64,000 bases of DNA from Pterobdella sp. o SKG-2022 (GCA_964035795.1 OZ038320.1:15716775-15780774), one strand, 5' to 3'. Shown: positions 33,785-45,045, numbered from the stretch's first letter. Made by a program: numbers and translations. The notes: generated by a model from the sequence alone, not told the origin.

Positions 33785-36650
33785 TATTTTCAAATCTTTT
33801 TCGTTGAGATTTGGTAGTTGGAATATAAGAACTCTAAATGGTAAAGGTATGGAAGTTCGCGAAGAACAAAGAAAAAGAAGGACTGAAATTTGTTGTTTTC
33901 AAGAAATAAGGTGAAAGAATCAAGATGCAAAATTTTTAGGTAGCTTAGGTAGAAGATTCAAGTTATGGTGGTCTGGGAATAAAAATAAAATAGGTGGCAT
34001 TGGTATACTGATTATGGAAGAGCTATGAGAATGCGGAAGAAATGATAAGAATTTCGGATAGGATTATGGTAATAATGTTAGTTTTTGGGAATAAGATAAG
34101 ATTAGTTGGTGCTTACGCGCCTCAGTGTGGGAGAAATTTGTAAGAAAAAGAACAATTTTATTGTGATATGGCTAAGGGTTTTGGTGGTCCAAATGAAGAA
34201 AAGTTTTTTGATTTGTTTTAAATGATTTCAATGGGCATGTTGGTAAGCAGATTGATGGTTTTGATGGAGTTCACGGAGGTTCTGGCGTTAGGGAGAGAAA
34301 TGTGGAAAATAGGTTGCTCATAGAATTTAGCGATGGAAAGGGTCCCTGTGTAGCAAATACATGGTTCAAGAAGAGAATGTGAAGATAACATACAACGGTG
34401 GCCTGGGCAGAGGGACGGAAATAGATTTCGCGATGGTTGGTGGAAGAGACAGAAAGCATATAAAAGAACCGAAGACAATTTTGGGGGAATATCAAAAAAA
34501 GTTATTAGTAATAGATTTAGATGATAGGAATATTAGGAAGGAAGTAAAATCTTACAGATCAGTGAAAAGAAGGGCTTGGAAGTTGGAGGAAGTTGAATAT
34601 AGAAGAAGAATTTATGATTTGGTTAATACGGATGATCAAGATATATGGAAATCTTTCAAAAGTGGGGTTTTGAATGCTTGTGATGAAGTGTGCGGTAAAA
34701 GGAAAGGTAGGGCAATACTTGGTAATGGAATGTAAAGATATTGGAAAATATTTTTTAAAAATTGGTGTGAAAACAAAAATGAAGAAAATAAAATCAATTA
34801 TGGGAAAATGAAAAAACGAACCAGGAGAGCTGTGGCTGCAGCTATGAGGGAGGAAACGAGAGAATTAGATAAGTTTCATCTAAATCATAATAATGTGTAT
34901 AAATCCCTCAGAGTGAAAAAAAGGAGGGTGGATTTAGAAGAAGGTAGGTGTATGAGAGGAAGAACGGTTCAGGATTTGGTAGTCAAGAGAAAAGTAAATA
35001 TTAAAAGTTATATGGAAGGCATAATGAATGTTGAGAATACTTGGGATAATAAAACATCAGATGCTTTTTCTGTTGAAGGATCAGTAATGCCTATAAGTGA
35101 TATTGAAGTAAGCTCAGCCATAAGAATGTCGAAAAATCGCAAGGCCTCGGGTTTTTCAAGTTAGTGTTGAGATGATTAAAGCCAGTGGACAGGTGGGAAT
35201 TGATGTATTAGGAAAGTTAGATCAGAATATATTGGATGGTGTAGGCATGCCCACAGAATAGAAAACTAGCGTCATAATCCCGCTATAAAAACGAAGGAGA
35301 TGTGAGACGGTGGTTCGTACCAAGGAATAGAACTACTGGAACATGGAATAAAAATTATCGAAAGATTGTTTGAGAGAAGATAAAGTGCCAAAAAAAGTTA
35401 TAGAATGGGCGGTAAGAAAGAAAGGGGTTCCAGAGGTTTTAGTTTGGGCAATAAAGAGCATGTATGATGGAACTAGGGCTTGTGTAAAGGTTGGGAATGA
35501 TCTATCTGAAGAGTTTTTAGTGACAGGGGTCTATTATGTCACCATTACTATTTTAAATAGTGTTTGATGTTATAACAGAAAGTGCTAGAGAAAATTCAAT
35601 GCATGAAATTTTGTGTGCAGATGACTTGGTTCTTTTAAGCGAAACCTTGTCAGGTTTGAGAGGAAAATATTTTAGATGGAAAAATGTTTTTGAGAAGGGT
35701 TTGAGAATAAATATTTCGAAAACTAAAGTCTTGATAAGTGGTGTAGTACAGGAAATTCAAAAAATTATAGACCCATATGTAGTTTGCTGTAAGAGAGTGA
35801 TAGCTAACTCGCTAATATGCTCTAAATGTAATTTCTGAATCTATGCTAGGTGTGCAAAGATTCCAAAAGTTTCTGCGAGCTAGCTAAGGATTTCATGTCT
35901 TAAATGCAAAAGTAGCACAGACTTCAGCGCACAACATGTAGAATCTTTATGCGATGGCATTGAGATGGTGCATTCTTTTCTGTACTTGGGAAGTAAAGTA
36001 GATTTTAGCGGAGATTACGGCTGTTACTGTAAGAATGAGATCAGGGTGGGCGAAGTTTAAGAAAAGTAGAGATATTTTATTATCTAAACAGTATTTGCAG
36101 TATTATCTAAGAGTTTTCCTCTCAAAAACAAAGGAAGAGTTTATGCAAGCTGTGTTTGATCAGCAATGCTATTGGGAGTGAGGTTCGGTGCGTAAAACAA
36201 AATGAGTTGGATATTTTGGAAAGAACAGAAAGCTATGGTTAGAAAAAGTTGTGGGTCAAAGTTATCAGATAGGTTTAAAAGTAAGTTTTTAATTGATAGG
36301 TTAGGTTCAAAAGAAATTTTAGAGACTTAAGCTAAAGTTAGCTGTGTAAAATGGTTTGGTCATGTAATAAGGAGGGATGAGGGGAATGTTTTGAGAAAGG
36401 CACTCAGTGTTAAAATTGATGGTTTAAAAAAAAGGGTAAGCCGAAAGTTAAGTGGAAAAACAAAATAGTTTCAGAAATTAATAAAGTTGGCTTGAAAGAA
36501 GATGCATTGAATATCAAGAAATGGAGATTAGGAATATATCAAATTGCAGTAGATGTTTTTTAAATGGAGTAAATTTGACCACCCTCAGAATAGTGGAAAT
36601 TAAACCGGATTTAAAATCTTGGTACCTATCAGTTATGGATACTTAATATA
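33785..36650 (+). mobile_element. Family-B LINE, near full length but decayed
   Basis: The endonuclease begins FGSWNIRTLNGKGMEV, CCFQEIR, then DFNGHVGKQIDGFDGVHGGS and GTEIDFAMV at 34410. A Lys/Arg-rich linker follows with WKSFKSGVLNACDEVCGKRK. RT is reduced: SSAIRMSKNRKASG, KVIEWAVRKKGVPEVL, then ILCADDLVLLSETLSG (motif C reads CADD). The finger is seen at 35760-35870 (VVCCKRVIANSLICSKCNF and YARC). The tail holds KWFGHVIRRDE. The 3' end contains TTTAAATGGAGTAAATTTGA and is shared with 60645-60760. Palm A is missing or unreadable. In kinase intron 4. Confidence 0.82.
34361..35164 (+). pseudogene. Family-B linker region (two open segments)
   Basis: 34361-34735 and 34808-35164 are two longer open segments. 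The first carries the endonuclease end (YNGGLGRGTEIDFAMVGG) and a Lys/Arg/Glu-rich linker. The second continues the linker to the conserved pre-RT block SSAIRMSKNRKASGFSS, equal to KALGIMMNGKVSG in the minus copy. Linkers of this type join APE and RT domains and have no known catalytic role. Confidence 0.7.
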
Positions 36651-38559
36651 AATATCAAGCGGAAAATTTATTCTTTAAGTACGATTCTTTTATTTCAGAT
36701 AATTTTCATATTTTATGTTTTTTTGAATATATATTTTATATCTAATTCGCGCTTTCATTCTGTTTCGCTTGTTAAACTAGTAATTGTAGATATCGTGTGC
36801 TTAAAGTTAATTTTTGTCATGCTTGAGATTGAACCACAAAGTTTCTGATGACGATAGGGAAAATAATTTCGAAATCACTCGATGGAAATTCTATAGAAAA
36901 AAATTAGTTCCATGCTGTTAACGCAATTATAAAAAGTTTTTTAAAAACCGGTGAAACTACGAAGGCTCAAACGGGAGGTGACAAAAAATCCAAACTTCCT
37001 CAAAAGTGAAAAATTAAATTTTGCAGCACGTTGATACAGACTGCACGAAAACTTTAAAAGGTTCAAAATGAACATGTGATTGAACAGTTTCTCAGCACAA
37101 TCGACTGGACACTTCGAAAGTACCCCTATACTTTGAAGTACCTGACAATGGTTCCAGAAAAAAGAAACTTTTAAAATACAAAAGAGAAGAGAGTAAAATA
37201 TGCCTAAAATGATAAGATCATGGAGACAACTAACAAAAATTTTTTTATTAAAATTTTTCGAACTACTTCTAAAATTTTAAAAACTATTTTTCGAGTTTTT
37301 TTTTTGTTAAAAATATTTTTTTTAATTTATCGAAAATATTTAAAGTGATTGCAACGACATAAAAATTAATCGAAAAACCCTAATATTATATCTATAAATT
37401 TTATAATTTTTAAATAATTTTATATAATTTTTTATCTATATTTTTATTTTATTTCATTTTTTTAGTATTATTATTATTATTATTGTTTTTTTCAATGTTA
37501 TTTCTATGAAAATTTTGAATTTATCCTATTTGGAAATTATACTTATAAAGGTAACTAAATAAAATTGATAAGAAGTAAATAAAGAAATATTTGTATACTA
37601 TTCGCATCTCATTTAGATACTATATGCTATTCCTATGTTTATAATTAATTATTTTTACAAATAAATTATATATTTCTACAAAATATACTTTCTAAGAGTT
37701 CAACTGAATCATGAGCGATAACCTCAAGATTTTGAACTAGTCTTAGATCTATGATCCCACTTTCGTAAAACCCTCAAACACTCAATCACAAAAAAAATGG
37801 TAAAAGTTAGGAAAAATAAAAGTGAGAAAAAAAAAAAAGTTCAACCCATTCATCCAACAAAAACACCTAGGATGAACTAAGCTCAAAATATTGAAGAGAT
37901 ATTTTATGATATTTGCGAACTTTTAGGAAAATATATTATTTCTGGTAAAACTGCTATTAATGAAATTTTATGTAAAATTACTTTTTAACATTTTTTAATT
38001 ACAAAGATAGACAATTGATAATAAAATAAGCTAAAAAACAATAAAATAGATCATGGAAGAGGACATTATATGCGATACACAAATTAAACAATGTTTAATA
38101 CTTAAAATAAATCCAGTTTATTATGGCATTAAAAATATTTGTTGAATATACTCCTAATGCTGTAATTAAAAAAAAAGTATTTTTTTTGTTTTTAAAAATT
38201 ATATTTCAAATTAAATTCATTTTGAATAACTCGTGGTTTAAATTAATAATACTATTGTATTTATAAATATAAAGAATTAGATTCATAAACTAAATACTTG
38301 AATAAATCCATTATAGTAAAATTAAATGTCTGGTTTAGCAACCGACATGTTCGGCTGTTTGCGAAATTTGGTTTTCAAAGTTATTTTTTCTGCTTTCTGG
38401 ACACGGCCTGCTTTTTATTTTTATCAAAATTATTTTAGAATTTTATTATGAAAACTTTAGCTTAACTTTTTTCAAGTTTTCGAAATTTTTTTTTTCGATC
38501 GTAAGTTTATACGTTAGCGATATTTTAAAAACTGTAGTATTTATCTAATTAACTTATAT
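36651..38559. other. AT-rich intron 4 sequence
   Basis: No gene or recognisable element. It includes an ATT microsatellite at about 37466-37484. Confidence 0.4.
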
Positions 38560-38820
38560 TATTTTGAAATACTTTTTACGCAAAAAAAAAATGTCATACT
38601 CTAGAGATTTTTTGTTGAGCTTATCTCATAACACTAATCCTCCCTCGCGTCAAGTGAAACGCCGAATTTTTTATTTAAACATTAGGAGTAATATATATAA
38701 TAGTAATAGGTTAAATAAAAATATCAATAACTACAGTAAGAGTTTTAAAAATAATTGCAGGTCCAGCCAGAAAAAAGAAAAATCTGAAAGAGTGGTCGAA
38801 AAAAAGGGCATTCTTCAAGG
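38560..38820 (+). mobile_element. CR1/L2-like LINE 5' leader fragment
   Basis: YSRDFLLSLSHNTNPPSRQV and KRRIFYLNIR resemble FHDFLLSLSKFSTSPLQIV and RRRVSFF at 62090-62170, ahead of the CR1/L2 endonuclease there. The rest is Asn/Ser/Lys-rich and of low complexity. It abuts the family-B LINE that starts at about 38830. Confidence 0.45.
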
Positions 38821-38879
38821 AAAATTGCCACAAAGTTAATGAAAGTCCTTTTCGAGTCGGATCTTTATATGTTGGTTCG

Positions 38880-39230
38880 ATGAGGGGTAAGGCTTCTGAA
38901 GTGGTGGAAAACACGTCGAGGAGGAGAGTCAATCTGCGTTGTTTACAAGAGACTCGTTGGAAGACCAACCTTAAACTTATTGCAAGCAGAGACTCTCGAT
39001 ATAAGTATTTTGGTTGTGGGAATGATGAGGGCACTTGTGGTGTAGAAATTCTACTGGCTGAAAAGTTGTGGGAAAAAGTTTTTGAAGTGATTAGAGTCTC
39101 AGATAGAATCATTCTCATTGGAATGGTGGTTGGATCAGTTGTGTTCGTTTTTGTGAGTGTTTATGCACCTCAAGCTAACCTTAGTGAGAGTGTAAAGATC
39201 AATTCTATTATGCGCTTCAACCAGCCATAG
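38880..39230 (+). pseudogene. APE-type endonuclease N-terminal part (family B)
   Basis: 116 codons: MRGKASEVVENTSRRRVNLR, CLQETRWKTN (the conserved QExxW with the metal-binding Glu), YKYFGCGNDEGTCGVEILL and VSDRIILIGMVVGSVVFVFV then SVYAPQANLSE (the Y-A-P motif). The catalytic DFN and H blocks follow only in broken form near 39270-39450. Confidence 0.85.
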
Positions 39231-39665
39231 CTATAATTTCATCTTCGGAACAGCTAAGCATAAGTGGAGACTGGAGTGGCCATATAAGATCACACTCTAC
39301 TGCTTTTGAGGATGTGCATGGTGGACAGGCTGGAATTTGCTGTTGCCAATGAGCTTGTTGTTGATAACTCCTGGTTCAAGAAAAAATTTGAACATCTGGT
39401 TACATAACAGTCAGGAGATTGTAAAACCCGAATTGACTACATATTGTATAAGAGAAGTTTTAGAAAAATGTGAAAGTCATTGTTGGGGAGGAGTGTGCCA
39501 TACAGCATAGACTAGTGGTCGGTGACTTCAAGATTTGCACTCATGCTCACCCCAAAAGAAGGTTTGTTCCACGTACAAAAGCCTGGAAACTAAAAGACTG
39601 GAAATCAAGTTGAATTTTTTATTTTTTTCAATGCATTAATCCAAGGAAATGAAACTGGTGAAACT

Positions 39666-40374
39666 TTGGATGAACGTTGGAAGTACCTGAAAAACAATTT
39701 GATTAATGCTACAAAACAGGTTTGTGGAGTCTCTGCAAAACATACCTGGAAGAGGCAGACTTGGTGGTGGAATGACAAGGTGCAGCAAGTTGTGTCCCAC
39801 AAACGCAAGTGTTTCAAAGTATGGAAAGCAGGAGGAGACAAAGATGCTTATCAGGCTGCATCCAACCTTGCTGTGCACATAGCCAAAACTGATACTGAGA
39901 AGATTGCGTTCAAACAAATCAATCCCAGATCTGTTGAGATATATCGACTGGCTAAGCAAATGCGGCGAGAGAACCAGGACGTCATTGGGGATAAACCGGT
40001 GAGAAATAATAATGGCCAAAGGTCCCTGGATGTTGACTCCAAAAAAGAAGCATGGAGAGAGCATTATATGCATCTTCTCAATATCACTACAGCAATGGGT
40101 AGAAAGGCCATTAGTAAGATGAGCCTTGAGAAAAGCAGTGGGTCCTTCAGGTATTGTTGCTGAGATGCTCAAGGCCGCAGGTTCAAGTGGTGCTAGTATG
40201 ATTCGAGATCTTATTGGAGACATCATCTTTGAGAACCGAATAATGTCTGAGTGGCAGGAAAGTCACATAGTTAGTGTGTATATGGGTAAAGGTGATGCTT
40301 TAAACAGGTCTAAATATAGGAGTTTGAAGTTAACTGATCAGGTTATGAAGGTTTTATCAGACAGAGGGTGGTGA
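39666..40374 (+). pseudogene. Family-B linker and RT fingers
   Basis: 39666-40163 encodes the linker (WKYLKNNLINATKQVCGVSA, TWWWNDKVQQVV, EIYRLAKQMRRENQDVIGDK). The frame shifts at about 40130 into 40126-40374 with AVGPSGIVAEMLKAAGSSGA, the pre-RT block, SEWQESHIVSVYMGKGDALN and KYRSLKLTDQVMKVL, the RT finger motif. Confidence 0.85.
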
Positions 40375-40712
40375 TTAATGATATGCAATGTGGTTTTATG
40401 CAAGGTCGCGGTTCAACTGGTGCCATATTTATCCTCCGTCAGTTACAGGAAAAGCATTTGGTTGCTGGTGAGCCCCTCTACTTAGCATTTATTGATCTGG
40501 AGAAAGGCTTTGACAGAGTGCCCCGAGAAGTGATTTGGTGGAGTATGCGAAAATTGAAAATTGATGGATGGCTTGTGAGAATTGTACAATTTATGTACAA
40601 GGAAGTTAGAAATAGGGTGAGAGTTGGTGATGAGTATGGCAGCTCGTTTGATGTTTGGGTAGGTGTCCATCAAGGATCTGCTCTTAGTCTATTACTTTTT
40701 GTTATTGTGTAA
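40368..40712 (+). pseudogene. Family-B RT palm A and B
   Basis: 114 codons: MQCGFMQGRGSTGAIFILRQ, then AFIDLEKGFDRVPREVIWWS (palm A; the usual AFD is GFD here, the catalytic Asp kept) and WVGVHQGSALSLLLFVIV (palm B). It ends at a stop at 40710 that separates it from motif C in the next segment. Confidence 0.88.
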
Positions 40713-40724
40713 AAAGCTTTATCT

Positions 40725-41399
40725 ATGGGGTTTCGTACAGGCTGCGTTTGGGAGATCTTGTATGCTGACGACTTAATGGTAAGTGCTCAGTCCATGGATG
40801 AACTATTAGTGAAGTTGAGAACATGGAGATCGGAGATGAAGAAAAAGGGGTTGAGGGTGAATATGGGTAAGACAAAGCTAATGGTTTCTGGTTCGAACCT
40901 TGATGTGTTGAGAAAATGTGGGAAGTATCCTTGTGGTGTATGCCAAGCAGGTGTGGGTAGAAATTCTATTCAGTGTGGAGACTGCAGGCAATGGGTACAC
41001 AAGAAATGCAGCACCATAAAAGGCCCTCTAACTTCGGATCTTAACTTCCGATGTGCTCGTTGCCTTGGTACAGCACGGCCTGTTGATGGGAGATTAGTGA
41101 GGAAAGTGATGATTGGTGATGTAAAACTGGAAGTTGTCCCAGAGTTCTGCTATCTTGAGAATATGTTATCTGCAGATGGTGGATGTGAGCTTGCTTCAAT
41201 AACACGTTTTAAGCGTGCCTGGGCTAAATTTCACCAACTTCTTCCACTTCTTGCTAATCGTCATTTATCATTATTGACCAGAGGCCGTGTCTATTCAACC
41301 TGTTCTAGAAGAGCTACGTTACTTACTGCTGAAACATGGTCCGTAACACTTTTCACATTGAACCGCCTTAGACGAAATGACCTTGCCATGATTCGCTAA
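40725..41399 (+). pseudogene. Family-B RT motif C, PHD-like finger and tail
   Basis: 224 open codons. EILYADDLMVSAQSMDELLV is RT motif C with both Asp. GLRVNMGKTKLMVSGSN is the thumb. A complete finger sits at residues 66-107: CGVCQAGVGRNSIQCGDCRQ, WVHKKCSTIKG and CARC, giving C-x2-C-x8-C-x2-C-x4-H-x2-C-x15-C-x2-C. That is the cysteine/histidine order of a PHD or related double-zinc fold. YLENMLSADGGCELASITRF follows. Fingers of this kind inside a LINE RT are probably RNA- or DNA-binding (inference). Confidence 0.85.
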
Positions 41400-41720
41400 A
41401 TGGGCAACATCAAAACGAATAATAAAGTTTGCTCTCACTCACTCCTTTCAAAACTTGGCATTCGGGATGTTGAGCTAGTTCTTAGTACAAGCAAGATGAA
41501 ATGGTTTGGACATGTAGAGAGTAGCGTGGGTTGGATTTCTCAAGTGCGAAAGTTGGATTTAGATACTTGCAAGAAGTCTGGTAGGCCCAAAAACACTTGG
41601 AACGAGCTCATATTGAATAATTTAAAAAAGCTAGACATGGTTTGTGCAGATCCACTCGATTGCTCTAAATGGAAAGGCCGACTTCGAGATAGAACTTTCA
41701 AAAAGCCCAGCCCTTGGTAA
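41400..41720 (+). pseudogene. Family-B C-terminal domain
   Basis: 106 codons separated from the segment before by a single stop: HSLLSKLGIRDVELVLSTSK, MKWFGHVESS and KSGRPKNTWNELILNNLKKL. It ends FKKPSPW. The WFGHV and GRPK-TW motifs mark the C-terminus of RTE-like LINEs. Confidence 0.85.
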
Positions 41721-41869
41721 AGGAAAACGGGTTATAAAAAGAATTTAATTGACTGAATTGATTGATTGTTTAATTTATAATAAGATGTTAAAGAATTGAA
41801 ATCTATTGCGAAAATTATGTCGTTTTAATTGTTAATAGTGTTTGAAAAAAATAGATTTTAAATTACATG

Positions 41870-42053
41870 TTAGAAGACCCGGTAGGCCAAAGATGACATG
41901 GGAAGAGTTGCTGAAAAAGGATCGGGCAAAGCTCAATTTGACGGAAATTGACCCACACGACCGCCTTCTTTGGAAGAAAACTGTTTTCAAAAAAAGCCTT
42001 ACCCTCTGCTGAGGAAAACGAGCTCTAAACAGAATGATGATGATGATGATTTT
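41870..42053 (+). repeat. LINE 3' end with ATG-repeat tail
   Basis: RRPGRPKMTWEELLKKDRAK, then WKKTVFKKSLTLC and a stop. GAGGAAAACGAGCTCTAAAC follows, with a run of ATG units at about 42035-42050. It is a 5'-truncated insertion of a family-B relative, just after the longer copy. A similar but older tail is at 44295-44465. Confidence 0.75.
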
Positions 42054-42199
42054 GACATGCGTGAATTGGGAAGAGAATGTTCTTACTTATAAACTTTGTA
42101 ATTTTTATTAATAAATTCTTTCTAGATACAGATATTAATTAAACTTACTCACCTTATAACTTTTAATGTAACAAAAACCCTTTAAAATCAGTAATGAAA

Positions 42200-42425
42200 T
42201 AACTAAAATGAATTCAGCCAGTTTCGTTCGCACCCGTTTAACAACTCAAAGCAACCATAACAATACCTATATAAATTACATTTGGAAAACTGGGTTGATT
42301 TTATGAATGTATTGCTCTGAATTAAATCCCTGATGATAAACAAAATAAGATATAGATAAAACTTCAAATAAAAAAATGCTGAGCAATCAAATTTTAATTT
42401 TGGACAAAAATTTGAAAAGCTTCAT
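42200..42425 (-). repeat. Unclassified dispersed repeat, copy 1
   Basis: On the minus strand it matches 52590-52800: AAATTTTTGTCCAAAATTAA, TTTGATTGCTCA, TTTGAAGTTTTATCTATAT, CATAAAATCAACCCAGTTT and TGGTTGCTTT. No coding. Family unknown. Confidence 0.55.
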
Positions 42426-42524
42426 GTTGTTCAGTTAAAAAAGATTTAAATTTTTTCAGATGGTCATTTGAGTGAGTTTGGTCAGAGTAAAAAATTTATA
42501 TCTAAAAAACAATTGAATGGTGCT

Positions 42525-42691
42525 GTAAGGTCAACAAACAAAAATTATTTTTTTTAAAATGAGTCACGAAGCTTTTCGTAATACTAGCTTACATTATCAA
42601 GTGATAATTTATCCCTTAATAATGTAAGCTAGTCTCACAAAAAGCTTCGTGACTCCGTTTTAAAATAAATATTTGTGTTTGTTTACCTTAC
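42525..42691. mobile_element. Foldback MITE (full copy)
   Basis: The left arm GTAAGGTCAACAAACAAAAA... to the TAGCTTACATTA block pairs with the right arm ending GTGTTTGTTTACCTTAC. The arms are about 70 bases and the element 167 bases. It shares the arm motif TAATGTAAGCTAGTCT and AAGCTTCGTG with the insert at 24318-24455. Lies in kinase intron 4. Confidence 0.7.
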
Positions 42692-42984
42692 AATTTGATT
42701 TAGGATATTATACTTCAACTGAATGGTGGTGGAAGAAGTGAAACTTCTCACACTAGGCTAGTAACTATCAAAAACCATGTTGAATTTTATAATTGTACCA
42801 TTTATACCTTTTTCATTTTTCATTTTTTGATTTATTACCACATTTTCGTTTAAAGATAAAAACGTGTGAAAGAACTCATAAAAATTAAAATTTATGATTG
42901 GATTAAGAGCTGTTAGGAACTGAAAACTATTGCTATTTTGTGTATGTTTATGGAAAATTTTTTAGAGCAAAAAAAGTGCGCTAT

Positions 42985-43165
42985 GCTTGCTTCCACCGCA
43001 TAGCACATGTTTCATAACAAAATAAAAATGGAGCTAAATGAATTTGTTAATTTACAAACATTTCATTTTATATCTGCAAGTTAGGTTTAATATAGCGAGA
43101 AAATTGAAAATTGGTAAGAACCATAATCTACTACGATATCGTGAACTCGCAAAACCCTTGAAAGA
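42985..43165. repeat. Inverted-repeat arm, downstream of kinase exon 4
   Basis: Pairs with 43935-44095 in reverse complement. Shared runs are GCATAGCACATGTTTCAT, ATTTACAAACA, TTCATTTTATATC, TTTAATATAGCGAG and GATATCGTGAACTCGC. The arms are about 160-180 bases, not perfect, and sit on both sides of exon 4. Confidence 0.75.
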
Positions 43166-43262
43166 GGGAAATGATACTGATAATTGGATTAAGCACTAAT
43201 TAAAAATTACAAAAATATAGTTCAATTAAAATTGGATAAAAAAAACTAAAATTACAATATAC

Positions 43263-43428
43263 CTTTTATGTCTCTGTGAATCTTGCCTTCAGAATGCAAA
43301 TAATCCAATCCTTTTAAAACTTCTCTTAGTACAATAGATATATAAACCTCTTCAAAAGGACCAGCTATCATCAAATCCAATGCTGACCCACCTCCCAAAT
43401 ATTCCATTATTATCCATAGTTTTGTTCC
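43263..43428 (-). CDS. GCKIII kinase exon 4 (hinge to HRD loop)
   Basis: Encodes residues 83-137 plus the first base of codon 138. [19 protein letters not shown] is the hinge and helix [16 protein letters not shown] ends with the catalytic Asp135. The donor is AAAG|GTATAT. It is isolated by introns of 2.4 and 13.8 kb and lies between two inverted repeat arms (42985-43165 and 43935-44095). Confidence 0.95.
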
Positions 43429-43492
43429 CTGTTACAATGAATACTGGAGATTGTTATAAATGTAATTTATTATTATTAATTAATCAAATTAG

Positions 43493-43790
43493 ATTATAAT
43501 GCTGTGCATGTCCCAGTAACTGGGGTTGACAGCAGTCAGTCTAGATTATTGATATTATAATAAAGTGAATTATAAAAAAGGCCATTCTTTGGGAAAAATT
43601 TTCAGACTGCTAGCCCGATCTAAGGTCCAACTTGAAATTATCGAACTCAAGATCTGCAGTACCCACACATGGGCAGTTTGCCTTGCCGTTTTATCGACAG
43701 ACCAAATGACAATGATACCAGAATATCAGCTGGTCGATATCTGCTACCGGAGTCTACCGTTACCCAGGTTATGAGAGAAAGGCATTCTTA
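43493..43790 (+). repeat. Dispersed repeat R, copy 2 (upstream of exon 4 acceptor)
   Basis: Begins ATTAGATTATAATGC and GTCCCAGTAACTGGGGTTGA, and ends near CCGGAGTCTACCGTTACCC. The first half matches 16545-16730. The end matches 17905-17965 in reverse. In gene sense it stops about 65 bases before the exon 4 splice acceptor. Confidence 0.6.
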
Positions 43791-43934
43791 ATATGGAGAC
43801 GCTATTTTGGTGGAGTTCAGCGTCATGCCCAAGATCATGTAATTTCTTGAAATATAAATCTTGATTTATGAGGAATATTTGAAAAAACAAGAAAACAATT
43901 TTTATTCAACTAAATTTTCGGATAGGTACAAGCG

Positions 43935-44095
43935 AGTTCACGATATCATGGTAGAGATTGATTTCTTTCACTTTTTAATTTACTCGCTATATTAAATTGA
44001 TATAAAATGAATTGTTTGTAAATAAAAAAGTTAATTCAGCTGCATTTTTATTTCTTTATTTAAAGCCATGAAACATGTGCTATGCAGTGAAAACA
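43935..44095. repeat. Inverted-repeat arm, upstream of kinase exon 4
   Basis: Partner of the arm at 42985-43165. The two arms are about 770 bases apart and enclose exon 4 and repeat R. Confidence 0.75.
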
Positions 44096-44240
44096 AAACT
44101 CTTTTTACCCTATCACACCGCACATGAACCCACTTCTTACATGTCTTGCACCTCACACAATTTAACTTCTAAAGCTTATGCTAAAGCTCACCTCTAATAA
44201 CTCTTACATCCTTAAAAACTTCCTCTGCCTCTCCTTTATT
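44085..44240 (-). repeat. Family-B finger fragment, minus strand
   Basis: On the minus strand it encodes NCVRCKTCKKWVHVRC, the finger of the family-B LINE, then a shifted stretch. Nucleotides match 18775-18815 closely. Very short relic. Confidence 0.6.
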
Positions 44241-44294
44241 AACCGGTTGGGTATCGAATGTTTGGAGTATCAATGTTCCAGCAATAAGAAAACC

Positions 44295-44465
44295 TGGAAG
44301 ACTAAAGCTGACCTGAAAATAACTTCTGAAGAAAGACTGCAAAAAGTTTGAAATTTCAACAACCAGCTCTCATAACCGCGCAGCATGGAAGAAGTTAACT
44401 CTTAAATAAGCCTCACTCTGTTGAAGAAAATGGGCTCTAAACTAAATGATAATGCTAAATGAGCT
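44295..44465 (+). repeat. LINE 3' end fragment, old
   Basis: Aligns with 41870-42053: AAACCTGGAAGACTAAAG, AACTTCTGAAGAAAGACTGC, a GAAGAAAATGGGCTCTAAAC block and a GAT-rich end. Damaged copy of the same tail. Confidence 0.6.
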
Positions 44466-44484
44466 GACAATATTAATGGTGGAA

Positions 44485-45045
44485 GAAGAAACGAGCTAAC
44501 TTACACAAAGGGTAAGACTGGGATGGAAGATATTTAACACTATATTGGCTATGTTATGTGGTAAGACACACATGGACTTCAAGACAAATTCATAAAAAAC
44601 GTGTGAGGCTTGTCATGACATATGGCGCGGAAACTTGAGTGGTAAGATTCGTTGAAGAGGATATATTAAAAATAGCAGAAAAACGGATGCTTGGAATGAT
44701 GTGTGGTGTGCAGCTAGCTGATGGTGTAAGTACAAAGAAATTGGTGGTTAGATTGAGGTTGAATAATATGATTTTTAAAGTTTTGAGACAAGGGGGTTTG
44801 AGATGGCTGGGTCATGTTGTAAAGAAAGGGGATGATGATTGTGTTAAGTAGGCGAGGAGGTTTAAGATTGAAGGTAGTAGAGGAAGGTGAAGGCCAAGGT
44901 TAGTTCGAAAAAGTATGATAGAAAACCTTTGTCATGGGCATGGTTTAGGTTTTGAATATGCCAAAAATAGGGTGGAATGGAGAGAGGGTTAGGTCATGGA
45001 AAAAAGTCAGTGGAAAAGAGAAAGAGACTGACTATAACGTGGTTA
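44485..45045 (+). mobile_element. Family-B LINE tail (5'-truncated)
   Basis: Encodes AMLCGKTHMDF, then, at 44639-44851, ILKIAEKRMLGMMCGVQLAD and LRQGGLRWLGHVVKKGDDDC. After a stop the equivalent of RGRPRL and AYDRVxWR follows. It ends in a GACTATAA block. Nucleotide match to 28500-29000 is high. Confidence 0.75.

Larger units (their letters stand above)
38830..41770 (+). mobile_element. Family-B LINE, best preserved copy in the window
   Basis: Nearly full length, with few breaks: endonuclease start (RVGSLYVGSMRGKASEVVEN, LRCLQETRW, FGCGNDEGTCGVEILLAEKL) then a damaged middle (39240-39600), linker, RT, finger and tail. The 3' end is GGAAAACGGGTTATAAAAAG and an ATTGA-rich stretch. An active element would nick DNA with its APE domain and copy its RNA by target-primed reverse transcription. 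This copy has at least five frame breaks. In kinase intron 4, opposite to the gene. Confidence 0.9.

Noticed and set aside
38711..39118. A 135-codon minus-strand open frame
   Set aside because: Antisense of the APE endonuclease start of the family-B LINE. No own motif.
39636..40226. A 196-codon minus-strand open frame as a gene
   Set aside because: Shadow of the family-B linker and RT segment on the plus strand, which matches other copies.
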